A stretch of 64,000 nucleotides of DNA, from positions 744,001 through 808,000 of the forward strand of contig NZ_CP030064.1 in the NCBI RefSeq assembly GCF_003990725.2. Direction: 5' to 3'. This DNA comes from Halorubrum sp. PV6 (GTDB lineage: Archaea; Halobacteriota; Halobacteria; Halobacteriales; Haloferacaceae). The notes under the pieces are model-generated. The model did not search any database. It saw only the letters and a program-made list of their open reading frames with translations, and was not told the origin of the DNA. Positions 18,920 through 27,792 of this stretch are shown here, piece by piece; the stretch's first letter is position 1, and the number at the start of each line of letters is the position of its first letter. The position numbers were made by a program, and so were the translations under genes.

Positions 18920-19306
18920 CTATCGCTTCCCCGAGACGTACGCCGTGAAATCGGTCGTCGAGACCATGCCGACCAGAGTGCCGTCCCCGTCGACGACCGG
19001 GAGGTGGGTGTACCCCTGCTCCGTCGGCTCGGCGAGCTCCGCGACGGAGTCGTCGAGCGACACGGTGAGGACGTCCGTCGTCATAAACGCGTCCACGACG
19101 CTCGTGTCCTGTGGCTCGTTCTGCCGGACGAGCGAGACGAAGTCCCTCCCGGTTATCAGCCCCGCGAGGCGTCTGTCGTCGTCGACGACGAGGATCGAGT
19201 TCACGCCCGTTTCCAGCATGCGGCTCGCCGCTTCCGCGGCGGCCGCACCCGTTTCGATGGTGACGAGGTCGGTCGACATCAGTCGCTCGACAGTGATCTC
19301 TGCCAT
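18920..19306 (-). CDS. CBS-domain-pair protein (second copy)
   Basis: 128 residues, two CBS motifs: VERLMSTDLVTIETGAAAAE with GLITGRDFVSLV, and VVDAFMTTDVLTVSLDDSV with MVSTTDFTAYVSG. It is related to the neighbour at 18448-18822 in length and layout but clearly diverged. Likely a cytoplasmic nucleotide-sensing dimer. A TTTAAA sequence at 18889-18894 in the gap may serve as the downstream gene's promoter, so the two need not be co-transcribed. The upstream neighbour is dphB on the same strand, 62 bases away. Confidence 0.88.
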   Translation of the reverse strand: MAEITVERLMSTDLVTIETGAAAAEAASRMLETGVNSILVVDDDRRLAGLITGRDFVSLVRQNEPQDTSVVDAFMTTDVLTVSLDDSVAELAEPTEQGYTHLPVVDGDGTLVGMVSTTDFTAYVSGKR

Positions 19307-19368
19307 GTTGCTTGATAACGCACGACAAGAATATCAACCAACCGGTCGGCGACCCGACAGGCTCGGCC

Positions 19369-20166
19369 CTACTCCTCGAGGAGTTCCGCCGGTGCGCCGG
19401 CGAGTCCAGCGAGCGCGTCGGCCTCGACGTGGTGGAGGGCTCCGGGAATGACGAGGAGGTGGAGCGGGTCGCCGAACTCCCGGTCGGCGAGCGCGCTCAG
19501 TCGGTCGGCGGCCACGACCGCGTCCGGTGAGCCGGCGCGAGCGACGACGACCCCGAGCGGGTCCGCCCACTCGTCGGCGAGCAGGCCGGCGGCGACGTCG
19601 GCGGTCATGTACTCCTCGTGGTCCGGATCGGGGCCGGTCGGACCCGTACCGACCTTGATGTCGAGGTACACGACGGTGTGGAGTCCGCGGTCGCGGTTCG
19701 CCGCTATCGTCTCGATCACGCTCGCCGGCACGTCGTCGCCGCCGTGCGCGTACGGGAACGGGAGCGTCGTCGCCTTCCCGAACCGATAGTTCTGGAGCCC
19801 GGTGAGGCTGGAGGCGGCCGACTGGGCCGTGACCCCGTGGATCACGCGGGTGTCGATGCCGCGCGACTCGGCGCGCAGTCTGAGATCGGTGTGTGTCGTC
19901 GAGATCATCGTGTCGCCGGCGGTGAGGAAGGCGACGTCGCCATCTTCGGCCGCCGCGAGGATCGCCTCCGGGTCCTGTTCGACGCCCTCGCGCGGGCGAA
20001 CCTCGATCTCCACGTCGTGGTAGGCCTCCAGCGTTTCGACGTCCGCGCCGACGAGTTTGCTGGTGTAAAACTCCGCGAAGACCCGATCCGCGTCTCCGAG
20101 CGCCTCGCGACCCTTGACGGTGATGGATCGCTCGTCGTAGAGACCGAGGCCGATGAAGGTAAGCAT
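19369..20166 (-). CDS. dphB: Diphthine synthase
   Basis: 265-residue S-adenosylmethionine-dependent methyltransferase that methylates the modified histidine of elongation factor 2 on the way to diphthamide. It has the tetrapyrrole-methylase fold: MLTFIGLGLYDERSITVKG at the N-terminus, GDTMISTTHTDLRL, the HGVTAQSAASSLTGLQNYRFG motif split over about residues 105-126, and LPFPYAHGGD. Length matches archaeal Dph5. The start at ATG 20166 is 27 bases from the centre of CTTTTAC on the minus strand; the frame stays open upstream but loses family similarity. Transcription is divergent from porA. Confidence 0.94.
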   Translation of the reverse strand: MLTFIGLGLYDERSITVKGREALGDADRVFAEFYTSKLVGADVETLEAYHDVEIEVRPREGVEQDPEAILAAAEDGDVAFLTAGDTMISTTHTDLRLRAESRGIDTRVIHGVTAQSAASSLTGLQNYRFGKATTLPFPYAHGGDDVPASVIETIAANRDRGLHTVVYLDIKVGTGPTGPDPDHEEYMTADVAAGLLADEWADPLGVVVARAGSPDAVVAADRLSALADREFGDPLHLLVIPGALHHVEADALAGLAGAPAELLEE

Positions 20167-20333
20167 ACGGGGACTCAGACGGGCGGTGAGTAAAAGGACG
20201 CGGAACGTCCCGAAACCGGCGACTCCGTCGCTGCCGTGTCCTTCATGATCGTCTCTTGTGATTCCATAGCAAGCCATAAGAGGTAACCAACACAACGTGG
20301 ATTCACGAGGCCCTCACGGGCTCACATACCACT

Positions 20334-22229
20334 ATGACTGATGATGAACTCATCTGGCGGATATCGGGGGGATCCGGTGACGGGATCGCTTCGACCAGCC
20401 AGAACTTCGCCAAGGCCTTGATGCGGTCGGGGCTCAACGTCTTCACGCATCGCCACTACCCGTCGCGGATCCGCGGGGGCCACACGTACACCGAGGTCCG
20501 AGCGTCGTCGGACCCGGTACGGTCCCGAGGTGACGGATACAACTTCCTGCTCGCGCTCGGCGACTCGTTCGCCCGCAACCCGCAGGAGGACGCGCTCTAC
20601 GGGAATGAGGAGATCAAGCCGCTCTCCGAGAATCTCGACGAACTCCGCGAGGGCGGGGTCATCGTGTACGACGAGGGGCTCTTAGACACCTCCGAGATCC
20701 CCAACTTCGACGAGCGCGTCGAAGAGAACAACTGGCACGTCTACCCCCTCGACCTCCGCGGGCTCGCCCGCGACATGGGCCGCGAGGTCATGCGCAACAC
20801 CGCCGGCGTCGGCGCCACCTGCGCGCTGACCGGCATGGCCCTCGAACACGTCGAGGACCTCATGCGCGACGCGATGCCGGAGAAGATCCTCGACCCGAAC
20901 CTGGAGATTCTGGAGACGGCGTACAACCAGGTGCGCGAGGAGTACGACGTGGACGCCCCGGACGTGTCGGTTCCGACCGGCGAGCACGACGAAACGCAGC
21001 TGCTCATGTCCGGGTCGGACGCCATCTCCTACGGCGCCATCGACGAGGGCTGCCGGTTCATCGCCGGCTACCCCATGACGCCGTGGACCGAGGTGTTCAC
21101 CATCATGACGAACAACCTGCCGAAGCTCGGCGGGATCTCGGAGCAGGTCGAAGACGAGATCGCCGCGGCCGCGCTCGCCGTCGGTGCGTCACACGCCGGC
21201 GTGAAGGCCATGTCGGGCTCTTCCGGCGGCGGCTTCGCGCTGATGTCGGAGCCACTCGGCCTCGCGGAGATGACGGAGACGCCCGTCGTCTTAGTCGAGG
21301 CCATGCGCGCCGGTCCCTCGACCGGGATGCCGACGAAGCCCGAGCAGTCCGATCTCGAACACGTCCTGTACACCTCACAGGGCGACTCCCAGCGCGTCGT
21401 CTTGGCGCCGGGAACGGTCGAGGAGGCGTACGAGCAGTCGCGGATCGCCTTCCGGCTGGCCTACGAGTACCAGATCCCGTCGATCCTCCTGTACGACCAG
21501 AAGCTCGGCGGCGAGATGACCAACGTCCCCAAGAGCCACTTCGACCGTGAGCCGAACCCGACGCTCGGGAAGACGCTCACCGAGGACGCGCTGGCCGACG
21601 AGCCGCACTCCCCAGACGGGAAGTTCCACCGGTTCCAGCACGACGTCGACGACGGCGTCTCCCCGCGGTCGATCCCCGGCCAGAAGGGCGGGCGCTACCT
21701 CGCGACCGGTAACGAGCACGACCCGACGGGACACATCTGTGAGGACGCGGACAACCGCGTCGCGCAGATCGACCGGCGGACGGAGAAACTGGAGGCGATC
21801 CGCGCCGACCTCGACACCGTCGACACCGGCTCGTACGCCGGCCCTGACGACGCCCAGTACGGCATCCTCACGTTCGGCAGCCAGCAGGGCACCGTCGAGG
21901 AGGCCGTCGGCCGACTCAACGACGCCGGCATCTCGGTGAAGTCGTACGGCGTCTCGGACATGCTCCCCTTCCCGACCGATCAGGTCGAGGCGTTCGTCGA
22001 GAGCGTCGACGAAGTCTTAGTCGTCGAGATGACCGCCTCGGGGCAGTTCCGCGGGCTCATCCAGAAGAACCTCGGCCGTTACGGCGAGAAGCTGTCGAGC
22101 CTGTTGAAGTACAACGGTAACCCGTTCGAGCCCGCAGAGGTCGTCGACGGGTTCGAGGCCGCGATCATCGACGACGACGGTGACGCGTCCGGCCATCAGA
22201 CCACCTTCGTCCCAGCCGCAGGTGACTAA
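20334..22229 (+). CDS. porA: 2-oxoacid:ferredoxin oxidoreductase alpha subunit, probably pyruvate-specific
   Basis: 631 residues. Oxidatively decarboxylates a 2-oxoacid to acyl-CoA, passing electrons to ferredoxin. The order is a gamma domain (about 1-195; HYPSRIRGGHTYTEVRASS), then the pyrimidine-binding alpha domain (from about 220; RFIAGYPMTPWTEVF), then a transketolase C-like domain (about 505-600). This gamma-alpha fusion is the haloarchaeal two-subunit arrangement. The lengths, 631 and 312, match from memory the Halobacterium pyruvate enzyme better than its shorter 2-oxoglutarate enzyme, so I call it porA, but korA cannot be excluded without alignment. The stop is three bases before the porB ATG. 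CATAAGAGG at 20274-20282 gives a leader of about 30 nt. An Lrp regulator follows the operon. Confidence 0.85.
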   Translation: MTDDELIWRISGGSGDGIASTSQNFAKALMRSGLNVFTHRHYPSRIRGGHTYTEVRASSDPVRSRGDGYNFLLALGDSFARNPQEDALYGNEEIKPLSENLDELREGGVIVYDEGLLDTSEIPNFDERVEENNWHVYPLDLRGLARDMGREVMRNTAGVGATCALTGMALEHVEDLMRDAMPEKILDPNLEILETAYNQVREEYDVDAPDVSVPTGEHDETQLLMSGSDAISYGAIDEGCRFIAGYPMTPWTEVFTIMTNNLPKLGGISEQVEDEIAAAALAVGASHAGVKAMSGSSGGGFALMSEPLGLAEMTETPVVLVEAMRAGPSTGMPTKPEQSDLEHVLYTSQGDSQRVVLAPGTVEEAYEQSRIAFRLAYEYQIPSILLYDQKLGGEMTNVPKSHFDREPNPTLGKTLTEDALADEPHSPDGKFHRFQHDVDDGVSPRSIPGQKGGRYLATGNEHDPTGHICEDADNRVAQIDRRTEKLEAIRADLDTVDTGSYAGPDDAQYGILTFGSQQGTVEEAVGRLNDAGISVKSYGVSDMLPFPTDQVEAFVESVDEVLVVEMTASGQFRGLIQKNLGRYGEKLSSLLKYNGNPFEPAEVVDGFEAAIIDDDGDASGHQTTFVPAAGD

Positions 22230-22232
22230 CAC

Positions 22233-23171
22233 ATGAGCACGTTTTCAGCAATCGGAGAGGAGCGAGAGATCGACCGCGACGAGTACACGCCCGGCGTCGA
22301 GCCCCAGCCGACCTGGTGTCCCGGCTGCGGTGACTTCAGCGTCCTGAAGGCGCTCAAGCAGGCGCTCCCTGAAGTCGGCCGCTCGCCCGAGGAGACCCTG
22401 CTGTGTACGGGGATCGGCTGTTCCGGGAAGCTGAACAGCTACCTCGACACGTACGGGTTCCACACGATCCACGGGCGGTCGCTGCCGGTGGCTCGCGCCG
22501 CGAAGCTCGCGAACCCCGGCCTCGAAGTGATCGCCGCCGGCGGCGACGGCGACGGCTACGGGATCGGTGGGAACCACTTCATCCACACGGCGCGGGAGAA
22601 CCACGACATGACGTACATCGTCTTCAACAACGAGATCTTCGGACTCACCAAGGGACAGACCTCCCCGACGAGCCCGAAGGGACACAAGTCGAAGACGCAA
22701 CCCCACGGGAGCGCCAAGGAGCCGCTCAAGCCGCTCTCGATGTCGCTCAACGCTGGTTCCTCCTACGTTGCCCGCACGGCCGCGGTCAACCCGAACCAGG
22801 CCAAAGAGATCATCATCGAAGCGATCGAACACGACGGCTTCGCGCACGTCGACTTCCTCACCCAGTGTCCGACCTGGAACAAGGACGCGCGCCAGTACGT
22901 CCCCTACATCGACGTCAACGAGTCGGACGACTACGACTTCGACAAGACGGACCGCGTCGAAGCCGCGGAGATGATGCGCGAGACCGAAGAGTCGCTGCAC
23001 GAGGGTGAGGTCCTCACCGGCCGCTTCTACGTCGACGAGGATCGCCCGTCTTACGGCGAAGAGAAGCGGACGATCGGCGAGATGCCCGAAGAGCCGCTGG
23101 CGGAGCGCTACTGGGACGACGACTACGAGTGGGAGCGCTCTCACGACCAGTTCCTCGACAAGCACGCCTGA
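22233..23171 (+). CDS. porB: 2-oxoacid:ferredoxin oxidoreductase beta subunit, probably pyruvate-specific
   Basis: 312 residues. The thiamine-diphosphate and 4Fe-4S subunit partnering porA. TWCPGCGDFSVLKAL has the first CxxC of the cluster, and CTGIGCSGKL supplies more cysteines. The TPP/Mg motif is GGDGDGYGIGGNHF with IVFNNEIFGLTKGQ about 30 residues later. A further conserved Cys is in LTQCPTWNK. The acidic C-terminal tail (about 235-312) is the haloarchaeal extension. It begins three bases after porA and must be co-transcribed with it. The end is followed by a short spacer and the separately promoted Lrp gene. Confidence 0.87.
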   Translation: MSTFSAIGEEREIDRDEYTPGVEPQPTWCPGCGDFSVLKALKQALPEVGRSPEETLLCTGIGCSGKLNSYLDTYGFHTIHGRSLPVARAAKLANPGLEVIAAGGDGDGYGIGGNHFIHTARENHDMTYIVFNNEIFGLTKGQTSPTSPKGHKSKTQPHGSAKEPLKPLSMSLNAGSSYVARTAAVNPNQAKEIIIEAIEHDGFAHVDFLTQCPTWNKDARQYVPYIDVNESDDYDFDKTDRVEAAEMMRETEESLHEGEVLTGRFYVDEDRPSYGEEKRTIGEMPEEPLAERYWDDDYEWERSHDQFLDKHA

Positions 23172-23237
23172 GACGGCCGTCTACGGTCTCTCCCCGACCG
23201 GGCCGTCCATCAGCCAACTCGTTTTTCGGTTCGCAAG

Positions 23238-23245
23238 GTATTTTT
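23238..23245 (+). promoter_or_regulatory. TATA-like box of the Lrp gene
   Basis: GTATTTTT lies about 27 bases before the ATG at 23269, at leaderless-promoter distance. It shows that the regulator has its own promoter even though it sits 97 bases behind porB. Confidence 0.6.
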
Positions 23246-23268
23246 TCTGTGGTGACAAAGTGGTTGGT

Positions 23269-23697
23269 ATGAGTACGGTATCGACGGAAGAACGGATCCT
23301 GTCGGTGTTAGAGGAGGACGCGCAGGCGTCCTGTGCGGAAATCGCCGACCGGGCCGACGTCTCGAAACCGACAGTGCGGAAGTACATCGATCGCCTCGAA
23401 GAGAAGGGCGTTATCGTCGGCTACTCCGCCGAGATCGACCCGAAGAAGCTCTCCTCGCAGTCGATCGCGATGGTGGGGATGGACGTCGACTCGGGACAGT
23501 ACGTGGGTGCGACCCGCCAGCTCAAGGCGCTCGACGAGGTACAGGCGCTGTACACGTCCTCCGGCGACCACATGCTGATGGCCGAGGTCCGCGCCGGCGA
23601 CGGCGACGAACTCGGGGATGTCATCTCGGAACAGCTGCTCGGCGTCGACGGCGTCACCGCGGCACACCCCTCGTTCCTCCAAGAGCGACTGAAGTGA
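23269..23697 (+). CDS. Lrp/AsnC-family transcriptional regulator
   Basis: 142 residues. A winged-helix DNA-binding part (about 1-60; EERILSVLEEDAQAS, ADVSKPTVRKYIDRLEEKG) is followed by a RAM/ACT-like ligand-binding domain (about 65-142; MVGMDVDSGQYV, ALYTSSGDHMLMAEV). Such proteins form octamers and respond to amino acids or 2-oxoacids. Its place directly after porAB suggests that it controls that operon or central nitrogen and carbon balance (inference). The start is ATG 23269, behind its own TATA-like box. It converges on the acetyltransferase gene. Confidence 0.9.
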   Translation: MSTVSTEERILSVLEEDAQASCAEIADRADVSKPTVRKYIDRLEEKGVIVGYSAEIDPKKLSSQSIAMVGMDVDSGQYVGATRQLKALDEVQALYTSSGDHMLMAEVRAGDGDELGDVISEQLLGVDGVTAAHPSFLQERLK

Positions 23698-23761
23698 CGA
23701 CCGGCAGTTAAAAGCGAACGGCGCTCGCGAGGTCGCGCGTGAATCGACACACGGACTGCTG

Positions 23762-24268
23762 TTACTGAAGCGACTCCACGTCCGCGGCGAGGATCGACTC
23801 GTCACCGGCCGGGCCGCGCCGAGTGCGGCGGTGGGTGAAGCCGTGCGCGCTGAAAAACTCCGTACTGCCGGGATTGTCGGTCGCGACGGTCGCACGGAGG
23901 GTGTCGACGCCTCGGTCGGCGACCGACGACGCGACGCGAGCGAGCAGTTCGTTCGCCACGCCCTCGCCCGCGTGCGTCGGGTGGACCCACAACGCGAGCA
24001 GTTCGGCCTCGCGATCCCCCTCGCTCGCGTCGGGGCGGTCGACGGTCGCCTCTTCTACGTCGGGGTGCGCGATGGCGACGCCCACGGGTCCCTCCTCGTC
24101 CTCCATGAGGAACGACCACTCGGCCTCGGCGGCGGCCTCGCGGACGCCGGCGGCAGACACGTCGAGAAGGGGGGCTCCGATGTCGTCGAAGACGGTGGCC
24201 TCGCGGGCTCGCGACACGGCTGTCCGCAGCGCCTCTGCGTCGTCGGGCCGGGCCGCCCGGACATGCAT
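23762..24268 (-). CDS. GNAT-family N-acetyltransferase
   Basis: 168 residues of GNAT fold: MHVRAARPDDAEALRTAVSR at the N-terminus, AELLALWVHPTHAGEGVANEL as motif A binding acetyl-CoA, and DNPGSTEFFSAHGFTHRRT as the C-terminal motif B. The acetyl-CoA loop reads HAGEGVA rather than the classic Q/R-x-x-G-x-G/A, which is slightly unusual. Substrate unknown. A TATA-like CCTATAGG around 24292-24299 fits a leaderless start at ATG 24268. It is convergent with the Lrp gene and downstream of ileS, but 170 bases away, so probably a separate unit. Confidence 0.86.
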   Translation of the reverse strand: MHVRAARPDDAEALRTAVSRAREATVFDDIGAPLLDVSAAGVREAAAEAEWSFLMEDEEGPVGVAIAHPDVEEATVDRPDASEGDREAELLALWVHPTHAGEGVANELLARVASSVADRGVDTLRATVATDNPGSTEFFSAHGFTHRRTRRGPAGDESILAADVESLQ

Positions 24269-24438
24269 GTGTACCCATGAGTAAAGAAGTCACCTATAGG
24301 TTTCGGGGTGACAACGTTTCACACAGTACGATCGACCCGAACCGGGCGAACGATCGGTTCGAGTCGGGGAGCACGTCAGACCGCCACCCGATTGTCACTT
24401 CGGATGGGCGAACGCCCGGAGAAACGCGTGTCAGATCG

Positions 24439-27400
24439 TCACGCGACCGGTTCGATCCCGATGGTCACCGTGACGCGCTCGACGTCCCACTCCTCGGTGA
24501 GGCCGCCGGCCGCCTCCGCGGCGTCGCTCGGCTCGTCGAGCCACGCGTCGGCGCGCACTTCGCCCGCGATGAGGTCGGCGTGCTCCTCGACGAACCCGGC
24601 GACCCTGTCGTCGTCGACGGCGACGCCGACGCGGATGGGCGCCTCGACGTCCAAATCGAGCTCCTTCCGCATCTCCTGGATCCGGCGGATCACGTCGCGA
24701 GCGTACCCTTCGGACTCGATTTCGGGGGTCAACGAGGTGTCGACGTAGACGGCGCCGCCGTCGAACTCGGCGCCGGAGACGTGCTCGGGCGGTTCGGCGA
24801 CGTACTCGACCATCTCGTCGTCGAGTTCGATCGGGTCGCCGTCGACGGTCAGTTCCCCGCCCTCGACTTCGGCGCGGGTCGCGCCCTGGACCGCCTCCAT
24901 CACCTTCTGTGCGTCGGCGCCAAAGGCGGGACCGATAGCGCCCATCTGCGGCTCCGCGGTCTCGACTAACTCCTCGAACGCGTCCGTGACGACCACCTCG
25001 CGGGCGTTGACGCGGTCGCCGATCAGGTCGGCGAGCCGGTCTGCCGCGGCCGTCACCGCCTCGTCGTCGCTCTCGACGACCACGCGCGGGACGGGCCAGC
25101 GGAGCTTCCGACCGGCCTGCTGGCGGGCGTTCGCGGCGGCCTCCTCGACGTTGCGGAGGACGGCCACGTCGCGTTCGAGTTCCGGGTCGCGGAGGTCGTC
25201 GTCCGGCGTCGGGTAGTCGAGCTGGTGGACGGTGGTCGCCTCGCCGTCGAGCGTCTGGTACATCCGCTCGGTCATGTACGGCGCGATCGGCGCGAGCAGC
25301 CGGGTCGTCTCGTCTAAGACGGTGGCGAGCGTCGCGTACGCGCCGCGCTTGGAGGCCGAGTCGGCCTCCTCCCACATGCGGTTCCTGACGGCCTTCACGT
25401 AGAACCGCGAGACGTCTTGGGTGACGAACTCGATCACCGCGTTGACGGCGTCGCTGACGCGGTAGTCGTCCCACGCCTCGGTCACCTCGGTCTCCACGGA
25501 CTGGAGCCGAGAGAGGACCCACTCGTCGACGAGTTCGAGGTCGCCGTCCGCGAGGTCGGCCTCGGCGGGGTCGTAGCCGTCCAGGTCCATGTACTCCAGC
25601 GGGAAGCGGAAGACGTTCCAGAGGATGTTGAGCTTCCCCTGAATCTCGCCGAGCCCGTCCCACTCGAAGGCGAGGTCGACGCCCTGCTGGTCGTGGCTGA
25701 GCAGGTAGGTCCGGAGCGGGTCGCGGCCGGCGCGTTCGATGGCCTCCTCCGGGGTGACGATGTTGCCGACCGACTTCGACATCTTCCGACCGTCTTTGTC
25801 GTTGGCGAACCCGTGCATCAACACCTCTTCGTAGGGGACCTCGCCGACCGCGGCGGTCCCCATCCCGAGCTGCGACCAGAACCAGCCGCGGGTCTGGTCG
25901 TGGGCCTCGACGATGAGGTCGGCGGGCCACAGCTCGTCGTGTGCGTCCGCCTCCGAGGGGTAGCCGAGCGTGCCCCACGTGGCCACCGACGAGTCGAGCC
26001 ACACGTCGAAGACGTCCTCGACGCGGCGGTACGTGGTGCCGTCCTCGACGATGGTCAGGTCGTCGACGGCGGGTCGGTGGAGGTCGATCGACTCGGGGTC
26101 GATCTCCTCCTCGACGCGCTCGGCCAGCTCCTCGCGGGTGCCGACCACGATCATGTCCTCGTCGAGGCTGCCCGCCTCGGCGTCTTCGGGCACCCAGATC
26201 GGGATCGGGATCCCCCAGTAGCGCTGCCGGGAGACGTTCCAGTCGGGGGCGTCCTCGATGAAGTCGCGGAAGCGGTTGTCCCGCGCCCACTGGGGGTGCC
26301 ACTCGGACTCCTCCATGTTGTCGAGGAGGTCGTCTTTGACGTCCGTGATCGAGATGAACCACTGGTCGGTGACGAGTTGGATGATCCCGGTGTCACAGCG
26401 CCAGCAGTGGCCGTAGCTGTGGTCGACCGTGCCGTGCGCGAGCATGTGGCCGTCGGCGACGAGGTCGTCGATGATGTCGTCGTTGGCGTCGCGCACGAAC
26501 TGCCCGGCGTATTCGCCGGCGGCCTCGGCGAACTCGCCGTTCGGCCCGACGGGACAGTGGATGTCGAGTCCGAGCTCGCTGCCGCGGTGGAAGTCCTCCT
26601 CCCCGTGGCCCGGCGCGGAGTGGACCAGTCCGGTGCGGTCGGCCTCCACGTAGTCTGCGGCGTACACCTGCCCGGCGCCCTCGAAGTCGGGGTGCTCGGC
26701 GACGCGGTCGGCGAGCGGGTGGTCGTACGCCCAGCCGACGAGCTCCTCGCCGGTGAGTTCCGACTCAATCTCGTAGGAGTCGTACCGGCCCTCGCCCAGC
26801 ACGTCCTCGACGCACTCGGCGGCGACGTAGAGGACCTCCTCGTCGCCCCCCTTCTCGGCGCGGACCGCGTTGTAGGTGAGGTCCTCGTCGACGGCGACGA
26901 AGGTGTTCGCGGGGATGGTCCACGGCGTCGTCGTCCAGATGACGAGGCTCCCCTCGCGGTCGGCGAGCGGGAACTTCACGTAGATGGAGGGGTCCTCGAC
27001 GTCCTCGTACTCGACCTCGTTGTTGGCGAGGCCGGTCTCACAGCGCGGGCACTGCGAGATGGACCGCTTCCCCTGCTCGACGAGCCCGTTGTCGGCGACG
27101 TTCGAGAAGGCCCACCACGCGGCCTCCATGTACTCCGGCGAGATGGTCTCGTACGGATCGTCGAAGTCCATCCACACGCCGATGGACTCGAAGTCGTCGT
27201 CCATCGCCGCGCGGTTGGTGACGGCGAACTCCTTGCACTTCTGGATGAACGACTCCATCCCGTACTCCTCGATGTCCCCTTTGTTCTCGAAGCCGAGTTC
27301 CTCCTCGACTTTCACCTCGATGGGGAGCCCGTGCATGTCGTACCCTGGGCGGTCGGTGACGCGGTGGCCGCTCATCCGCTTGTGGCGGATGATGGCGTCT

Positions 27401-27591
27401 TTCAGCGTCTTGTTCCACGCCGTCCCGAGGTGCATCTGCCCGGACGTGTACGGCGGTCCGTCAACGAAGAAGAAGGGCGGGTCGTCGGCGTGTGCCTCCT
27501 TCGCCGCCTCGTAGGCGTCCGTCTCGTCCCAGTACGCGTCGACCCCGGACTCGACGTCCGCGGGCGTGTACTGGTCGTCGATATCGTCCAT
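24439..27591 (-). CDS. ileS: Isoleucyl-tRNA synthetase
   Basis: 1050-residue class I aminoacyl-tRNA synthetase that charges tRNA-Ile. The HIGH-type motif is PYTSGQMHLGTAWNK near residue 46-60, and KMSKS is at 603-607 (GRKMSKSVGN). The long insertion between them is the editing (CP1) domain, and CPRC (about 185) and CWRC (about 395) are paired cysteines likely to bind zinc. The anticodon-binding and C-terminal domains follow. Length and order fit the archaeal/eukaryal-like type. CAAATATCC on the minus strand at about 27612-27620 sets a leaderless start at ATG 27591. It is monocistronic. A 729-codon open frame on the other strand is its shadow. Confidence 0.97.
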   Translation of the reverse strand: MDDIDDQYTPADVESGVDAYWDETDAYEAAKEAHADDPPFFFVDGPPYTSGQMHLGTAWNKTLKDAIIRHKRMSGHRVTDRPGYDMHGLPIEVKVEEELGFENKGDIEEYGMESFIQKCKEFAVTNRAAMDDDFESIGVWMDFDDPYETISPEYMEAAWWAFSNVADNGLVEQGKRSISQCPRCETGLANNEVEYEDVEDPSIYVKFPLADREGSLVIWTTTPWTIPANTFVAVDEDLTYNAVRAEKGGDEEVLYVAAECVEDVLGEGRYDSYEIESELTGEELVGWAYDHPLADRVAEHPDFEGAGQVYAADYVEADRTGLVHSAPGHGEEDFHRGSELGLDIHCPVGPNGEFAEAAGEYAGQFVRDANDDIIDDLVADGHMLAHGTVDHSYGHCWRCDTGIIQLVTDQWFISITDVKDDLLDNMEESEWHPQWARDNRFRDFIEDAPDWNVSRQRYWGIPIPIWVPEDAEAGSLDEDMIVVGTREELAERVEEEIDPESIDLHRPAVDDLTIVEDGTTYRRVEDVFDVWLDSSVATWGTLGYPSEADAHDELWPADLIVEAHDQTRGWFWSQLGMGTAAVGEVPYEEVLMHGFANDKDGRKMSKSVGNIVTPEEAIERAGRDPLRTYLLSHDQQGVDLAFEWDGLGEIQGKLNILWNVFRFPLEYMDLDGYDPAEADLADGDLELVDEWVLSRLQSVETEVTEAWDDYRVSDAVNAVIEFVTQDVSRFYVKAVRNRMWEEADSASKRGAYATLATVLDETTRLLAPIAPYMTERMYQTLDGEATTVHQLDYPTPDDDLRDPELERDVAVLRNVEEAAANARQQAGRKLRWPVPRVVVESDDEAVTAAADRLADLIGDRVNAREVVVTDAFEELVETAEPQMGAIGPAFGADAQKVMEAVQGATRAEVEGGELTVDGDPIELDDEMVEYVAEPPEHVSGAEFDGGAVYVDTSLTPEIESEGYARDVIRRIQEMRKELDLDVEAPIRVGVAVDDDRVAGFVEEHADLIAGEVRADAWLDEPSDAAEAAGGLTEEWDVERVTVTIGIEPVA

Positions 27592-27763
27592 ACAGGTTGG
27601 TCTTGACGCGGATATTTGAATACGACGGAGTTACGCAGGTGCGTGGCACGGACTGGCGGGGGCGTCGGCAGCCGATTGACGGGTGCGAGACGCCGCTCGC
27701 GCGCGGCTCGCTAATTTATAAATGATCTCTGCCGGCCGTACGCGCTCACCGCTACTGCTACGA

Positions 27764-27770
27764 TTTATAT
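27764..27770 (+). promoter_or_regulatory. TATA box of the aldo/keto reductase gene
   Basis: TTTATAT centred 26 bases before the GTG at 27793, which supports that non-ATG start and a leaderless transcript. Confidence 0.72.
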
Positions 27771-27792
27771 TTCGCCACCGAGTCGTGCGGGT

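Noticed and set aside
25417-27606. 729-codon open frame on the plus strand opposite ileS
   Set aside because: Shadow of a GC-rich gene: Arg/Val/Leu/Asp-heavy, no domain, and ileS on the other strand is unmistakable.
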